64,000 bases of DNA from Hyphomicrobiales bacterium (lineage in GTDB: Bacteria; Pseudomonadota; Alphaproteobacteria; Rhizobiales; Rhizobiaceae). Made by a program: the position numbers and the translations under genes. Each line of letters starts with the position of its first letter. Positions within the stretch are counted from its first letter, which is position 1. Positions 56,401-63,468 of this stretch are shown piece by piece. The notes beneath the pieces were generated by a model that saw nothing but the letters and a program-made list of their open reading frames with translations, ran no database searches and was not told the origin of the DNA. The stretch lies in contig UEGQ01000025.1 in assembly GCA_900466005.1 (NCBI GenBank), forward strand, positions 1 through 64,000. The letters are read 5' to 3'.

Positions 56401-56862
56401 AATGTAGCCGATCCAGGGCGGCACGCCGAAGGCGAGGTCGAGCGCACCGGTCATGATCGATGCCTCGATGGCAAAGAGCATGAAGGTGAAGCTCGCATAG
56501 ATCAGCGAGGTGACGGTAGAGCCGATATAGCCGAAGCCGGCGCCGCGGGTCAGAAGGTCGATGTCGACGCCGTGGCGGATGGCGTAGCGGGTGATCGGCA
56601 CGCCGACGAGCAGCATGACCAGCGCCGCCGCGAGGATCGCGAGAGAAGCGTTCGTGGTGCCGTAGGAAAGGGTGATCGTGCCGCCGATGGCCTCGAGCGC
56701 CAGGAAGGAGATGGCGCCGATCGCCGTCTGCGAGATGCGCGAAGACGAAAAGCGCCGCGCCCCCTTGGCCGTGAAGCGGAGCGCATAGTCCTCGAGCGTC
56801 TGGTCGGCGACCCAGCGGTTGTATTCGCGGCGGACGGGGATGATGCGTTGGCGTGCGGCCAT
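53473..56862 (-). CDS. Hybrid histidine kinase fused to an NCS1-like permease and a Cys-rich segment
   Basis: This is a 1129-residue multidomain membrane sensor. Residues about 1-490 form some 12 membrane helices of the purine/cytosine-permease (NCS1) type (GAISFLALEAIGGTITLSYG, FGYIGSTVTSLIYASFTFML). Residues about 500-545 are Cys-rich (CSICEHPF, CPAYAAPICSLCCS, CHDMCKPH), like a zinc site. Two more helices follow at about 570-635. The kinase core has the H-box SHELRTPLNAVLGYAQILE (His near 682), N-box NLLSNAIKFTD and G-boxes DTGRGIAEKE and GLGLGLTITK. A receiver (acceptor Asp in LFLVDISMPGMNGWQ, near 970) and a short tail end the protein. It overlaps the response regulator gene. The permease part probably senses, or transports and senses, a nitrogen compound. 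Confidence 0.93.
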   Translation of the reverse strand: MAARQRIIPVRREYNRWVADQTLEDYALRFTAKGARRFSSSRISQTAIGAISFLALEAIGGTITLSYGTTNASLAILAAALVMLLVGVPITRYAIRHGVDIDLLTRGAGFGYIGSTVTSLIYASFTFMLFAIEASIMTGALDLAFGVPPWIGYIVSAAVVIPLVTYGVRLISKFQLVTQPFWIVLNILPFVFIAVMDWEKIDLWRAFAGIGHPAAAMGEAAAFDLVDFGAASAVILALMPQIGEQVDFLRFLPPEGGRRWHHRIAVFLAGAGWVVLGVPKLLAGSFLAVLTLSTGIPAGEAADPARMYVTAFGYMIPNHTAALLLMAGFVVVSQLKINVMNAYAGSLAWSNFFSRLTHSHPGRVVWLVFNVAIALLLMELGIYRLLEETLGIFSIVAMSWLCTVSADLFVNKPLGLAPPGIEFKRAHLHDVNPVGLGTVVASGGLALAAHFGLFGPLMASLATYVTLVAFVIAPLIAWATGGRYYLARKPRQSWKNLTAITCSICEHPFEPEDMAWCPAYAAPICSLCCSLDSRCHDMCKPHARLDAQTAAVARTFLPESVIARLSTRLGRYGLTAVAAITGIGAILTLIAHQVGAASPETAAVVDRTVLIVFFVFSVIAGVASWFYVLAHDSRVVAEEESSRQNTLLLKEIAAHRKTDAALQAAKETAEAANRAKSRYVVGLSHELRTPLNAVLGYAQILERDETIPPKRQSAIKVIRRSADHLSGLIDGLLDISKIEAGRLQVYSNELDIQDFLDQITDMFRPQAEAKGLAFVHERARGLPQYVRTDEKRLRQILVNLLSNAIKFTDRGSVTFKVDYRSQVATFTVSDTGRGIAEKELTRIFEPFQRGEADNVRPLPGLGLGLTITKLLTNTLGGEIGVLSERDSGSTFRVRLMLSAVDRPNTAPAPERKIVSYTGPRRTIVVVDDNEDHRDLMREVLAPLDFVVLTAAGGPECLTLIEGVKADLFLVDISMPGMNGWQLVERLREAGQTAPILMLSANIGDGSISNGGSDAHNDTIAKPVDVRRLRDKLAKYLGLDWTYADEQVATKRAGAPARPKPPAAGHVDELVRLGEIGYIRGIEAKLAEIGANPDHLAFTEALRVHVQSFDIPGYLALLKTYETERAETRG

Positions 56863-57138
56863 GCCTAAAAACTGGCGCCTTCTCTGAAATGACTATTGTC
56901 TGGGCATTTTCATGGGAATCGCGCGAATGGCAAGGGAGATTCGAGCGCGAGCGTTTCGCCTTGGATGTCTGCCCCCCGCCAAGACCATCGCCCGGATGTC
57001 CGCGGGTACGCAGAAATTTCCGCTCGCCTTCCGATTCTTCTGCGCGAAACGGCCCGGCCAGCGAGATTCCCCTTTCGAGTCGTCAGCCCGTCCGCTAAGC
57101 GAGGTGGCAGGGAAACGCAGCGGAATGGGTCAGCCGAA

Positions 57139-57774
57139 ATGATAGAGCTTTTCACCGCGGCCGGATTGGCGGCGTTCTTCGAGGTCGTGGCCATCGATCT
57201 CGTGCTGGCGGGCGACAATGCGATCGTGATCGGGCTTGCTGCCGCGGGCCTGCCGGCGGCGCAGCGGCGAAACGCAATTCTCGTCGGCATTCTCGCCGCC
57301 ACCGTCCTGCGCATCAGTTTCGCGACCGCAACCGCCTTCCTCCTGACGGTCGTCGGCCTGCAGCTTCTCGGCGGGCTGATGCTCGCCTGGGTCTGCTGGA
57401 AGATGTGGTCGGAACTGCGCAGCGTCGCGCACGAACCGCACAAGCTGGGGGAGACCGACGACACCGAGCTCACCATCAAGGAGAAGACCTTCCTTGTGGC
57501 TGCGACGGAAATCGTCGTCGCCGATGTCTCGATGTCGCTCGACAACGTGCTCGCGGTCGCCGGTGCGGCCAAGGAGCACATGATCATCCTCGCCTTCGGG
57601 CTCATTCTCTCGATCACGCTGATGGGGCTTGCCGCCAACCTCGTCGCGACCCTGCTGCATCGCCATCGGTGGATCGCCTATGTCGGCCTCGGCGTCATCA
57701 GCTACGTGACGGTCAGCATGATCTATCACGGGTTCCTGGAGGTCTGGCCGGTTGCTCTCGGCTATCTCGGCTGA
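57139..57774 (+). CDS. TerC family integral membrane protein (YjbE-like)
   Basis: This 211-residue protein with about six to seven helices has the TerC signature Asp-containing helices (FEVVAIDLVLAGDNAIVIGL and VADVSMSLDNVLAVAGAAKE). TerC proteins are linked to tellurite resistance and manganese/calcium export. The start at ATG 57139 begins the first helix directly; the frame is open further upstream but is Arg-rich and not family-like. It is divergent from the hybrid kinase gene. Confidence 0.9.
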   Translation: MIELFTAAGLAAFFEVVAIDLVLAGDNAIVIGLAAAGLPAAQRRNAILVGILAATVLRISFATATAFLLTVVGLQLLGGLMLAWVCWKMWSELRSVAHEPHKLGETDDTELTIKEKTFLVAATEIVVADVSMSLDNVLAVAGAAKEHMIILAFGLILSITLMGLAANLVATLLHRHRWIAYVGLGVISYVTVSMIYHGFLEVWPVALGYLG

Positions 57775-57962
57775 TCGCCCGCTTGCACATTTTTTGGCGT
57801 CACTCCGCGCCGGTCGCCGAAAGGTGGCCGGCGTTTTCCGTTTCCCGGCTTCGGATGGTGATCGTGTCGTTTCCGGTCAGCTTTCTGTCAGTGTCGTCCT
57901 GCTAGAACTCTTTCCATTGAAACGAGGCGACCACGCTTCACGAGAGCCGGGAGGAGAGAGCG

Positions 57963-58040
57963 ATGAAGAGGATCGGGGTCGAAAGCCGGAGGAGGTGCCC
58001 CGTCCTGCGCGCCGCAAACGAGGGTAATCCTTTCCACTGA
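57963..58040 (+). CDS. Possible small ORF upstream of urtA
   Basis: A 25-codon frame (MKRIGVESRRRCPVLRAANE, then GNPFH) is preceded by the strong purine tract GGGAGGAGAGAG. The peptide matches nothing known and the GC-rich Arg codons may be chance. It lies in a 578-base gap between terC and urtA that otherwise shows no gene. The motif TTTCCAYTGAA occurs twice, just upstream and at the end of this frame. Confidence 0.25.
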   Translation: MKRIGVESRRRCPVLRAANEGNPFH

Positions 58041-58154
58041 AGTTGCCGCCCGCCGTCCGATCGCCGCGCCATCGCCAAGGGAATGTCTCGCTCAGTCTGC
58101 CGCCAGGAGCGACACCCCCATTGCGCTCCGTCGATGCAGGATCCGGGCGAGCAA

Positions 58155-58188
58155 GAGGCCGTCACATTCCCTGAAATGTGGCGGCCTC
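58155..58188. promoter_or_regulatory. Long perfect hairpin in the urtA upstream region, next to a sigma-54-like motif
   Basis: GAGGCCGTCACATT and AATGTGGCGGCCTC pair over 14 bp (one G-U) around a six-base loop, with no T-tract after it, about 165 bases before the urtA ATG. The 3' arm begins a -24/-12-like pattern, TGGC (58179) with GC spaced ten bases from the GG (TGGCGGCCTCACTGC). Urea transport genes are often NtrC/sigma-54 controlled, so this may be a promoter, but the -12 element is weak. Alternatively the hairpin ends upstream transcription. Confidence 0.4.
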
Positions 58189-58352
58189 ACTGCGTTTGCC
58201 GGAGGGGCGGGGTGTCGCGAAGCGGCAGCTTTGCCCCCCGGGATACGTCAAACGACGTATGTGGTTTTGCATTGCAGCAGCCGATAGTTCCCCAAGCAAC
58301 AGCGAGCGCCGGAAGGCGCGGTTGCTGAACTCACGAAGAGGGGAAAAATCAG

Positions 58353-59642
58353 ATGAGACTGAAGGCACATCTTTCCGGCGCCCTGCTCGGCGCCATGCTG
58401 TCGACGACGGCGTTCACAGGCGCCTTTGCGGCTGACGATACAATCAAGATCGGCGTTCTGCACTCGCTGTCCGGCACGATGGCGATCTCTGAGACGACGC
58501 TCAAGGATGCCATGCTGATGCTCGTCGAAGAGCAGAACAAGAAGGGCGGCGTTCTCGGCAAGAAGCTCGAAGCCGTCGTCGTCGACCCGGCTTCCGACTG
58601 GCCGCTGTTTGCCGAAAAGGCCCGCGAGCTGATCGAAAAGGACAAGGTTTCGGCCGTCTTCGGTTGCTGGACCTCGTCGTCGCGCAAGTCGGTCCTGCCG
58701 GTCTTCGAAGAGCTGAACTCGATCCTCTTCTACCCGGTCCAGTACGAGGGTGAGGAATCCTCCCGCAACATCTTCTATACGGGTGCCGCGCCGAACCAGC
58801 AGGCGATCCCGGCCGTTGACTACCTCGCCAACGAGGAAGGCGTCGAGCGCTGGGTGCTCGCCGGCACCGACTACGTCTATCCGCAGACGACCAACAAGAT
58901 CCTGAAGGCCTACCTGATGTCGAAGGGCGTCAAGGAAGAGGACATCATGATCAACTACACGCCGTTCGGTCATTCCGACTGGCAGACGATCGTGTCGGAC
59001 ATCAAGAAGTTCGGTTCGGCCGGCAAGAAGACCGCCGTCGTCTCGACCATCAACGGTGACGCAAACGTTCCCTTCTACAAGGAGCTCGCCAACCAGGGCA
59101 TCAAGGCCGAAGACATTCCGGTCGTCGCCTTCTCCGTCGGCGAAGAAGAGCTTGCCGGTCTCGACACCGCCCCGCTGGTCGGCCATCTCGCCGCCTGGAA
59201 CTACTTCCAGTCCGTCGACGCTCCGGTCAATGCCGAGTTCATCAAGACCTGGCATGCCTTCACCAAGAATGACAAGCGCGTGACCAACGACCCGATGGAA
59301 GCCGCCTATATCGGCTTCAGCGCCTGGGTGAAGGCCGTCGAGGCCGCCGGCACCACCGACACGGATGCCGTTCTCGACTCGATCATCGGCGTTTCCGTTC
59401 CGAACCTCTCGGGCGGCACCTCGACCGTCATGCCGAACCACCACATCACCAAGCCGGTGCTGATCGGCGAAATCCAGGCCGACGGCCAGTTCGAAGTCGT
59501 GCAGGAAACCCCGGCCGTCGTCGGCGACGAATGGTCCGACTACCTGCCGGACTCCAAGGACCTGATCTCGGATTGGCGCAAGCCGATGGAGTGCGGCAAC
59601 TTCAACGTCGCCAACGGCAAGTGCGGCGGCAAGGGCAGCTGA
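58353..59642 (+). CDS. urtA: Urea ABC transporter substrate-binding protein UrtA
   Basis: This 429-residue periplasmic protein has a signal peptide (SGALLGAMLSTTAFTGAFA) and a UrtA-type ligand domain (IKIGVLHSLSGTMAISETTL, VFGCWTSSSRKSVLPVFEEL, NSILFYPVQYEGEESSRNIF, YTGAAPNQQAIPAVDYL). These segments distinguish UrtA from amino acid binding proteins. It binds urea, sometimes short amides, for UrtBCDE. AGAGGGGAAAAA precedes the start. A RIME-like element separates it from urtB, which can reduce downstream expression. Confidence 0.96.
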   Translation: MRLKAHLSGALLGAMLSTTAFTGAFAADDTIKIGVLHSLSGTMAISETTLKDAMLMLVEEQNKKGGVLGKKLEAVVVDPASDWPLFAEKARELIEKDKVSAVFGCWTSSSRKSVLPVFEELNSILFYPVQYEGEESSRNIFYTGAAPNQQAIPAVDYLANEEGVERWVLAGTDYVYPQTTNKILKAYLMSKGVKEEDIMINYTPFGHSDWQTIVSDIKKFGSAGKKTAVVSTINGDANVPFYKELANQGIKAEDIPVVAFSVGEEELAGLDTAPLVGHLAAWNYFQSVDAPVNAEFIKTWHAFTKNDKRVTNDPMEAAYIGFSAWVKAVEAAGTTDTDAVLDSIIGVSVPNLSGGTSTVMPNHHITKPVLIGEIQADGQFEVVQETPAVVGDEWSDYLPDSKDLISDWRKPMECGNFNVANGKCGGKGS

Positions 59643-59664
59643 TCGACCGACCTTCGGGCCTCAG

Positions 59665-59802
59665 CCCCTCACCCTAGCCCTCTCCCCGCAGACGGGGAGA
59701 GGGGACGTGCCACGCGAAATGCTGGCAACGATGGGTGAGCGCGCTGCAATCGTCCTTCTCCCCGTTCACGGGGAGAAGGTGCCGGCAGGCGGATGAGGGG
59801 CT
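59665..59802. repeat. RIME-like intergenic element between urtA and urtB
   Basis: This 138-base element is bounded by the inverted ends GCCCCTCA (59665) and TGAGGGGC (59795). It contains two large palindromes: CCCTCTCCCCG-N4-CGGGGAGAGGG (59679-59704) and CCTTCTCCCCG-N4-CGGGGAGAAGG (59755-59780). This is the layout of the Rhizobium-specific intergenic mosaic elements (RIME) found in many copies in Rhizobiaceae. It likely folds strongly in the urt mRNA. Confidence 0.85.
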
Positions 59803-59841
59803 TTTCGAGCTCCACCGCCCCGCCATCCGGGGGACAAGAAA

Positions 59842-61446
59842 ATGCTCGTTCGTTTCATTACACTCGCCTTCCTCTTCGTTTCCTTCGCCGCGCCCTCGCT
59901 GGCGCAATCCGACCCGCGCGATCTGATCAACGCGCTGGGCAAGGCCAGTTTCAAGCAGGCCGAAGAGCTGCTCGGTGAGATCGCCGCAACCGGCGATCCG
60001 CGCGTCGTTCCCGCGCTCGAAGCCTTTGCCGAAGGCGATCTTTTCGTCCGCAAGTCGGACGGTGCCGTCGTCATCACCAAGGCCGCCGGCAGCAATCTCG
60101 CGGCGATCGATCCCCTGACGGGCGAGGCGGCCGGCGAGGCACCGAAGAGCGCCTTCACCAAGATCAAGGTCAACAACAATCTCCGCCGTGCGATCCGCTC
60201 CGCACTCGGCGGGCTGACGCTGCTCAGCCCCGATCGCGGCGTGCGCCTTGCGGCCGCGCAGGCGGTCCTGCAGTCGCCGAGCGCGGAGAACCTCGAACTC
60301 GTGGAGGCGGCGCTCGCCAAGGAGACGGACGCCGAGGTCAAGGCGCGCATGGAAGAGGCCCGCGCCGTGTCGGTCTTGGCCTCCGACCGCGGCGCCGATG
60401 AAAAGCGGGCAGCGATCGAAACCGTCGCCTCGCTCGGCGGGCGCGAGGCGATCGGCATCCTGATGTCGATGTCCTCGACCATCGACGAGAGCCTCAAGCC
60501 CGACCTCGACGCAGCCATCTCCGGCATCGAGGGCCAGTTGCTGCTCTGGGATGCCGGCCAGAACGTCTGGTACGGCATTTCGCTCGGCTCGGTGCTGCTG
60601 CTCGCGGCGATCGGGCTTGCGATCACCTTCGGCGTCATGGGCATCATCAACATGGCGCATGGCGAGATGGTGATGATCGGCGCCTATTCCACCTTCGTGG
60701 TGCAGCAGGTGATTCGCACGAATTATCCGGGACTGTTCGACTGGTCGCTGGCGATCGCGCTGCCCGTCGCCTTCCTGATCACGGCTGCGGTCGGCCTCGT
60801 CATCGAGCGCGGCGTCATCCGCTTCCTCTACGGACGGCCGCTCGAAACGCTGCTTGCGACCTGGGGCATCTCGCTGATCCTCCAGCAGTCCGTGCGCACG
60901 ATCTTCGGACCGACCAATCAGGAGGTCGGCAATCCGTCCTGGATGTCCGGTTCGTTTGCGCTCGGCGGCATGACCATCACCTGGAACCGCCTCTGGATCG
61001 TGCTGTTCTCGCTGACGATCTTCTTCGCGCTGCTGACACTCATGAAGCGCTCGTCCTTCGGCCTGCAGATGCGCGCCGTGACGCAGAACCGCCGCATGGC
61101 ATCTTCCATGGGCATCCGCACCCCTTGGGTCGATGCCTTCACTTTCGCACTCGGTTCGGGGATCGCCGGCATCGCCGGTGTGGCGCTCAGCCAGATCGAC
61201 AATGTCAGCCCGAACCTCGGCCAGTCCTACATCATCGACAGCTTCATGGTCGTGGTCTTCGGCGGGGTGGGCAATCTCTGGGGCACGCTGGTCGGGGCGC
61301 TCTCGCTCGGCGTCTTGAACAAGTTCCTCGAGCCTTCGGTCGGCGCGGTGCTCGGCAAGATCCTCGTGCTCGTGCTGATCATCCTCTTCATCCAGAAACG
61401 TCCGCGCGGGCTCTTCGCGCTCAAGGGAAGGGCGGTGGAAGCATGA
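59842..61446 (+). CDS. urtB: Urea ABC transporter permease UrtB
   Basis: This 534-residue protein has a signal-like first helix (FITLAFLFVSFAAPSLAQS) and a periplasmic, HEAT-like domain of about 230 residues (FKQAEELLGEIAATGDPRVV, LRRAIRSALGGLTLLSPDRG). The LivH-type permease follows (GIGLAITFGVMGIINMAHGE as AIGLAITFGVMGIINMAHGE, then ETLLATWGISLILQQSVRTI, FGPTNQEVGNPSWMSG). The long N-terminal domain is normal for UrtB. It overlaps urtC by four bases. Confidence 0.95.
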   Translation: MLVRFITLAFLFVSFAAPSLAQSDPRDLINALGKASFKQAEELLGEIAATGDPRVVPALEAFAEGDLFVRKSDGAVVITKAAGSNLAAIDPLTGEAAGEAPKSAFTKIKVNNNLRRAIRSALGGLTLLSPDRGVRLAAAQAVLQSPSAENLELVEAALAKETDAEVKARMEEARAVSVLASDRGADEKRAAIETVASLGGREAIGILMSMSSTIDESLKPDLDAAISGIEGQLLLWDAGQNVWYGISLGSVLLLAAIGLAITFGVMGIINMAHGEMVMIGAYSTFVVQQVIRTNYPGLFDWSLAIALPVAFLITAAVGLVIERGVIRFLYGRPLETLLATWGISLILQQSVRTIFGPTNQEVGNPSWMSGSFALGGMTITWNRLWIVLFSLTIFFALLTLMKRSSFGLQMRAVTQNRRMASSMGIRTPWVDAFTFALGSGIAGIAGVALSQIDNVSPNLGQSYIIDSFMVVVFGGVGNLWGTLVGALSLGVLNKFLEPSVGAVLGKILVLVLIILFIQKRPRGLFALKGRAVEA

Positions 61447-62615
61447 TTGCCGGCTTCATCCTGCGCGCACTCGAAGGCAAGATCGTCATTGCCGTCGGTA
61501 TCCTCGTCGCCTTCGCGCTGCTCATTCCGGCCCTCAATCTGCTCACGCCGCCGGACAGCCCGCTGCATGTGCCGACCTACATTATGTCGCTGCTCGGCAA
61601 GTATCTCTGCTATGCGCTGCTGGCGCTCGCACTCGACCTCGTCTGGGGCTATTGCGGCATCCTCTCGCTCGGCCACGGCGCCTTCTTCGCGCTCGGCGGC
61701 TATGCGATGGGCATGTACCTGATGCGCCAGATCGGCTCTCGCGGCGTCTACGGCGACCCGATCCTGCCGGACTTCATGGTCTTCCTCAACTGGAAGGAGC
61801 TGCCGTGGTTCTGGCACGGGATGGACATGTTCCCGGTCGCCATGGCGATGGTGCTCCTCGTGCCGGGCCTGCTCGCCTTCGTCTTCGGCTGGTTTGCTTT
61901 CCGCTCCCGCGTCAACGGCGTCTATCTCTCGATCATCACCCAGGCGATGACCTATGCGCTGATGCTCGCCTTCTTCCGCAACGACATGGGTTTCGGCGGC
62001 AACAACGGGCTCACCGACTACAAGGAAATCCTCGGCTTCTCCGTCCAGGCGGACGGGACGCGTGCGGTGCTGTTTGCATTGTCTGCCATCTTCCTGGCGC
62101 TCTGCCTCGTGCTGGCATCCGCCATCACCCGGTCTAAGTTCGGCAAGGTGCTGGTCGGCGTTCGTGACGCGGAAAGCCGCGTGCGCTTCCTCGGCTACCG
62201 GGTGGAGAACATCAAGCTCTTCACCTTCACCGTCTCGGCGATGATGGCGGGCATTGCCGGCGCGCTCTTCGTGCCGCAGGTCGGCATCATCAATCCGGGC
62301 GAGTTCGCACCCGCCAACTCGATCGAAGTGGTTGTTTGGACCGCTGTCGGCGGTCGCGGCACGCTGATCGGGCCGATCATCGGGGCGATCCTGGTCAACG
62401 TGGGCAAGAGCTACTTCACCGGCGCCTTCCCCGACCTCTGGCTCTTCGCGCTCGGCGGCCTCTTCATCGGCGTCACGCTGTTCCTGCCCAAGGGCATCGT
62501 CGGCACGATCCAGCAGCGTCATGCGGCGCGCCGGGACCGCAAGGCAGCGGATGATACCGCCAACAATGACAAGGCATCCGACGCGGCGTTGCCGCTCGAA
62601 CAGGCCGCGGAGTGA
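61443..62615 (+). CDS. urtC: Urea ABC transporter permease UrtC
   Basis: This 390-residue permease is the partner of UrtB. It has LALDLVWGYCGILSLGHGAF, FALGGYAMGMYLMRQIGSRG, the long periplasmic loop with FMVFLNWKELPWFWHGMDMF, and the EAA-like RVRFLGYRVENIKLFTFTVS and GIINPGEFAPANSIEVVVWT. The ATG at 61443 overlaps the urtB stop (ATGA). An upstream extension of the frame would overlap urtB and is not used. Confidence 0.95.
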   Translation: MIAGFILRALEGKIVIAVGILVAFALLIPALNLLTPPDSPLHVPTYIMSLLGKYLCYALLALALDLVWGYCGILSLGHGAFFALGGYAMGMYLMRQIGSRGVYGDPILPDFMVFLNWKELPWFWHGMDMFPVAMAMVLLVPGLLAFVFGWFAFRSRVNGVYLSIITQAMTYALMLAFFRNDMGFGGNNGLTDYKEILGFSVQADGTRAVLFALSAIFLALCLVLASAITRSKFGKVLVGVRDAESRVRFLGYRVENIKLFTFTVSAMMAGIAGALFVPQVGIINPGEFAPANSIEVVVWTAVGGRGTLIGPIIGAILVNVGKSYFTGAFPDLWLFALGGLFIGVTLFLPKGIVGTIQQRHAARRDRKAADDTANNDKASDAALPLEQAAE

Positions 62616-62620
62616 GCGCC

Positions 62621-63373
62621 ATGAGTGACAAGAAACCGACGAGCATTCTTTATCTCGACGGCGTGTCCGTCTCCTTCGACGGCTTCAAGGCGCTGAATTC
62701 TCTGTCCTTCGTCGTCGAGCCCGGGGAGCTCAGGGCGATCATCGGCCCGAACGGCGCCGGCAAGACGACGATGATGGACATCATCACCGGCAAGACCCGA
62801 CCCGACGAGGGCGAGGTCTTCTTCAACGGCGAGGTGGATCTGACGAAGAAGGACGAGGCGGAGATCGCGGAGCTCGGCATCGGCCGCAAGTTCCAGAAGC
62901 CGACCGTCTTCGAGAGCCATACGGTCTGGGACAATCTCGAACTCGCGCTCAACCGCAAGCGGGGTGTCTTTGCGACGCTGTTCTACCGGCTGAGCGCGGA
63001 GGACAAGGCACGCATCGAGGAGATCCTCGAAACGATCCGCCTCACCGCTCGCAAGGACGACCTCGCCGCCAATCTCAGCCATGGCCAGAAGCAGTGGCTG
63101 GAGATCGGCATGCTGCTCGCTCAGGAGCCCAAGCTTCTGCTGGTCGACGAGCCGGTCGCCGGCATGACCGATGCCGAGACGGCGGAAACGGCGGTCCTCT
63201 TGAAGGAAATCGCCAAGACCCGTTCGGTGGTCGTCGTCGAGCATGACATGGGCTTCATCCGCGACCTCGGCGTCAAGGTGACGTGCCTCGCCGAAGGTTC
63301 GGTGCTCGCGGAAGGCTCGATCGATTTCGTCTCCAACGACCAGAAGGTCATCGAAAACTACCTGGGGCGGTGA
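62621..63373 (+). CDS. urtD: Urea ABC transporter ATP-binding protein UrtD
   Basis: This 250-residue ATPase has Walker A GPNGAGKTTMMDIITGKTRP, ELGIGRKFQKPTVFESHTVW (the UrtD-type Q-loop region), the signature LSHGQKQWLEIGMLLAQEPK and Walker B LLLVDEPVAGMTDAETAETA. LSHGQKQWLEIGM is characteristic of UrtD. ATG 62621 has GGAG eight bases upstream; GTG 62612 overlapping the urtC stop is an alternative. Confidence 0.95.
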   Translation: MSDKKPTSILYLDGVSVSFDGFKALNSLSFVVEPGELRAIIGPNGAGKTTMMDIITGKTRPDEGEVFFNGEVDLTKKDEAEIAELGIGRKFQKPTVFESHTVWDNLELALNRKRGVFATLFYRLSAEDKARIEEILETIRLTARKDDLAANLSHGQKQWLEIGMLLAQEPKLLLVDEPVAGMTDAETAETAVLLKEIAKTRSVVVVEHDMGFIRDLGVKVTCLAEGSVLAEGSIDFVSNDQKVIENYLGR

Positions 63374-63468
63374 ACTTGATCATGGTCAATGTTGCCACCC
63401 GCCCCGCTGGTAGTCTGATCTCGCTCTTCCCGACGCCCGGTGTCGTGGATGTGCTTGCGGAGATCGGG

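Noticed and set aside
54067..56868. Very long rightward open frame (933 codons) opposite the hybrid kinase
   Set aside because: It is the antisense of a clear multidomain gene; composition is Asp/Gly/Arg/His-rich as expected for an antisense shadow in GC-rich DNA.
59842..60540. N-terminal 230 residues of UrtB as a novel fusion
   Set aside because: UrtB proteins of Proteobacteria and Cyanobacteria normally carry this long periplasmic N-terminal domain.
61125..61442. Upstream extension of the urtC frame
   Set aside because: It overlaps the end of urtB in another frame; the ATGA overlap at 61443 is the natural start.
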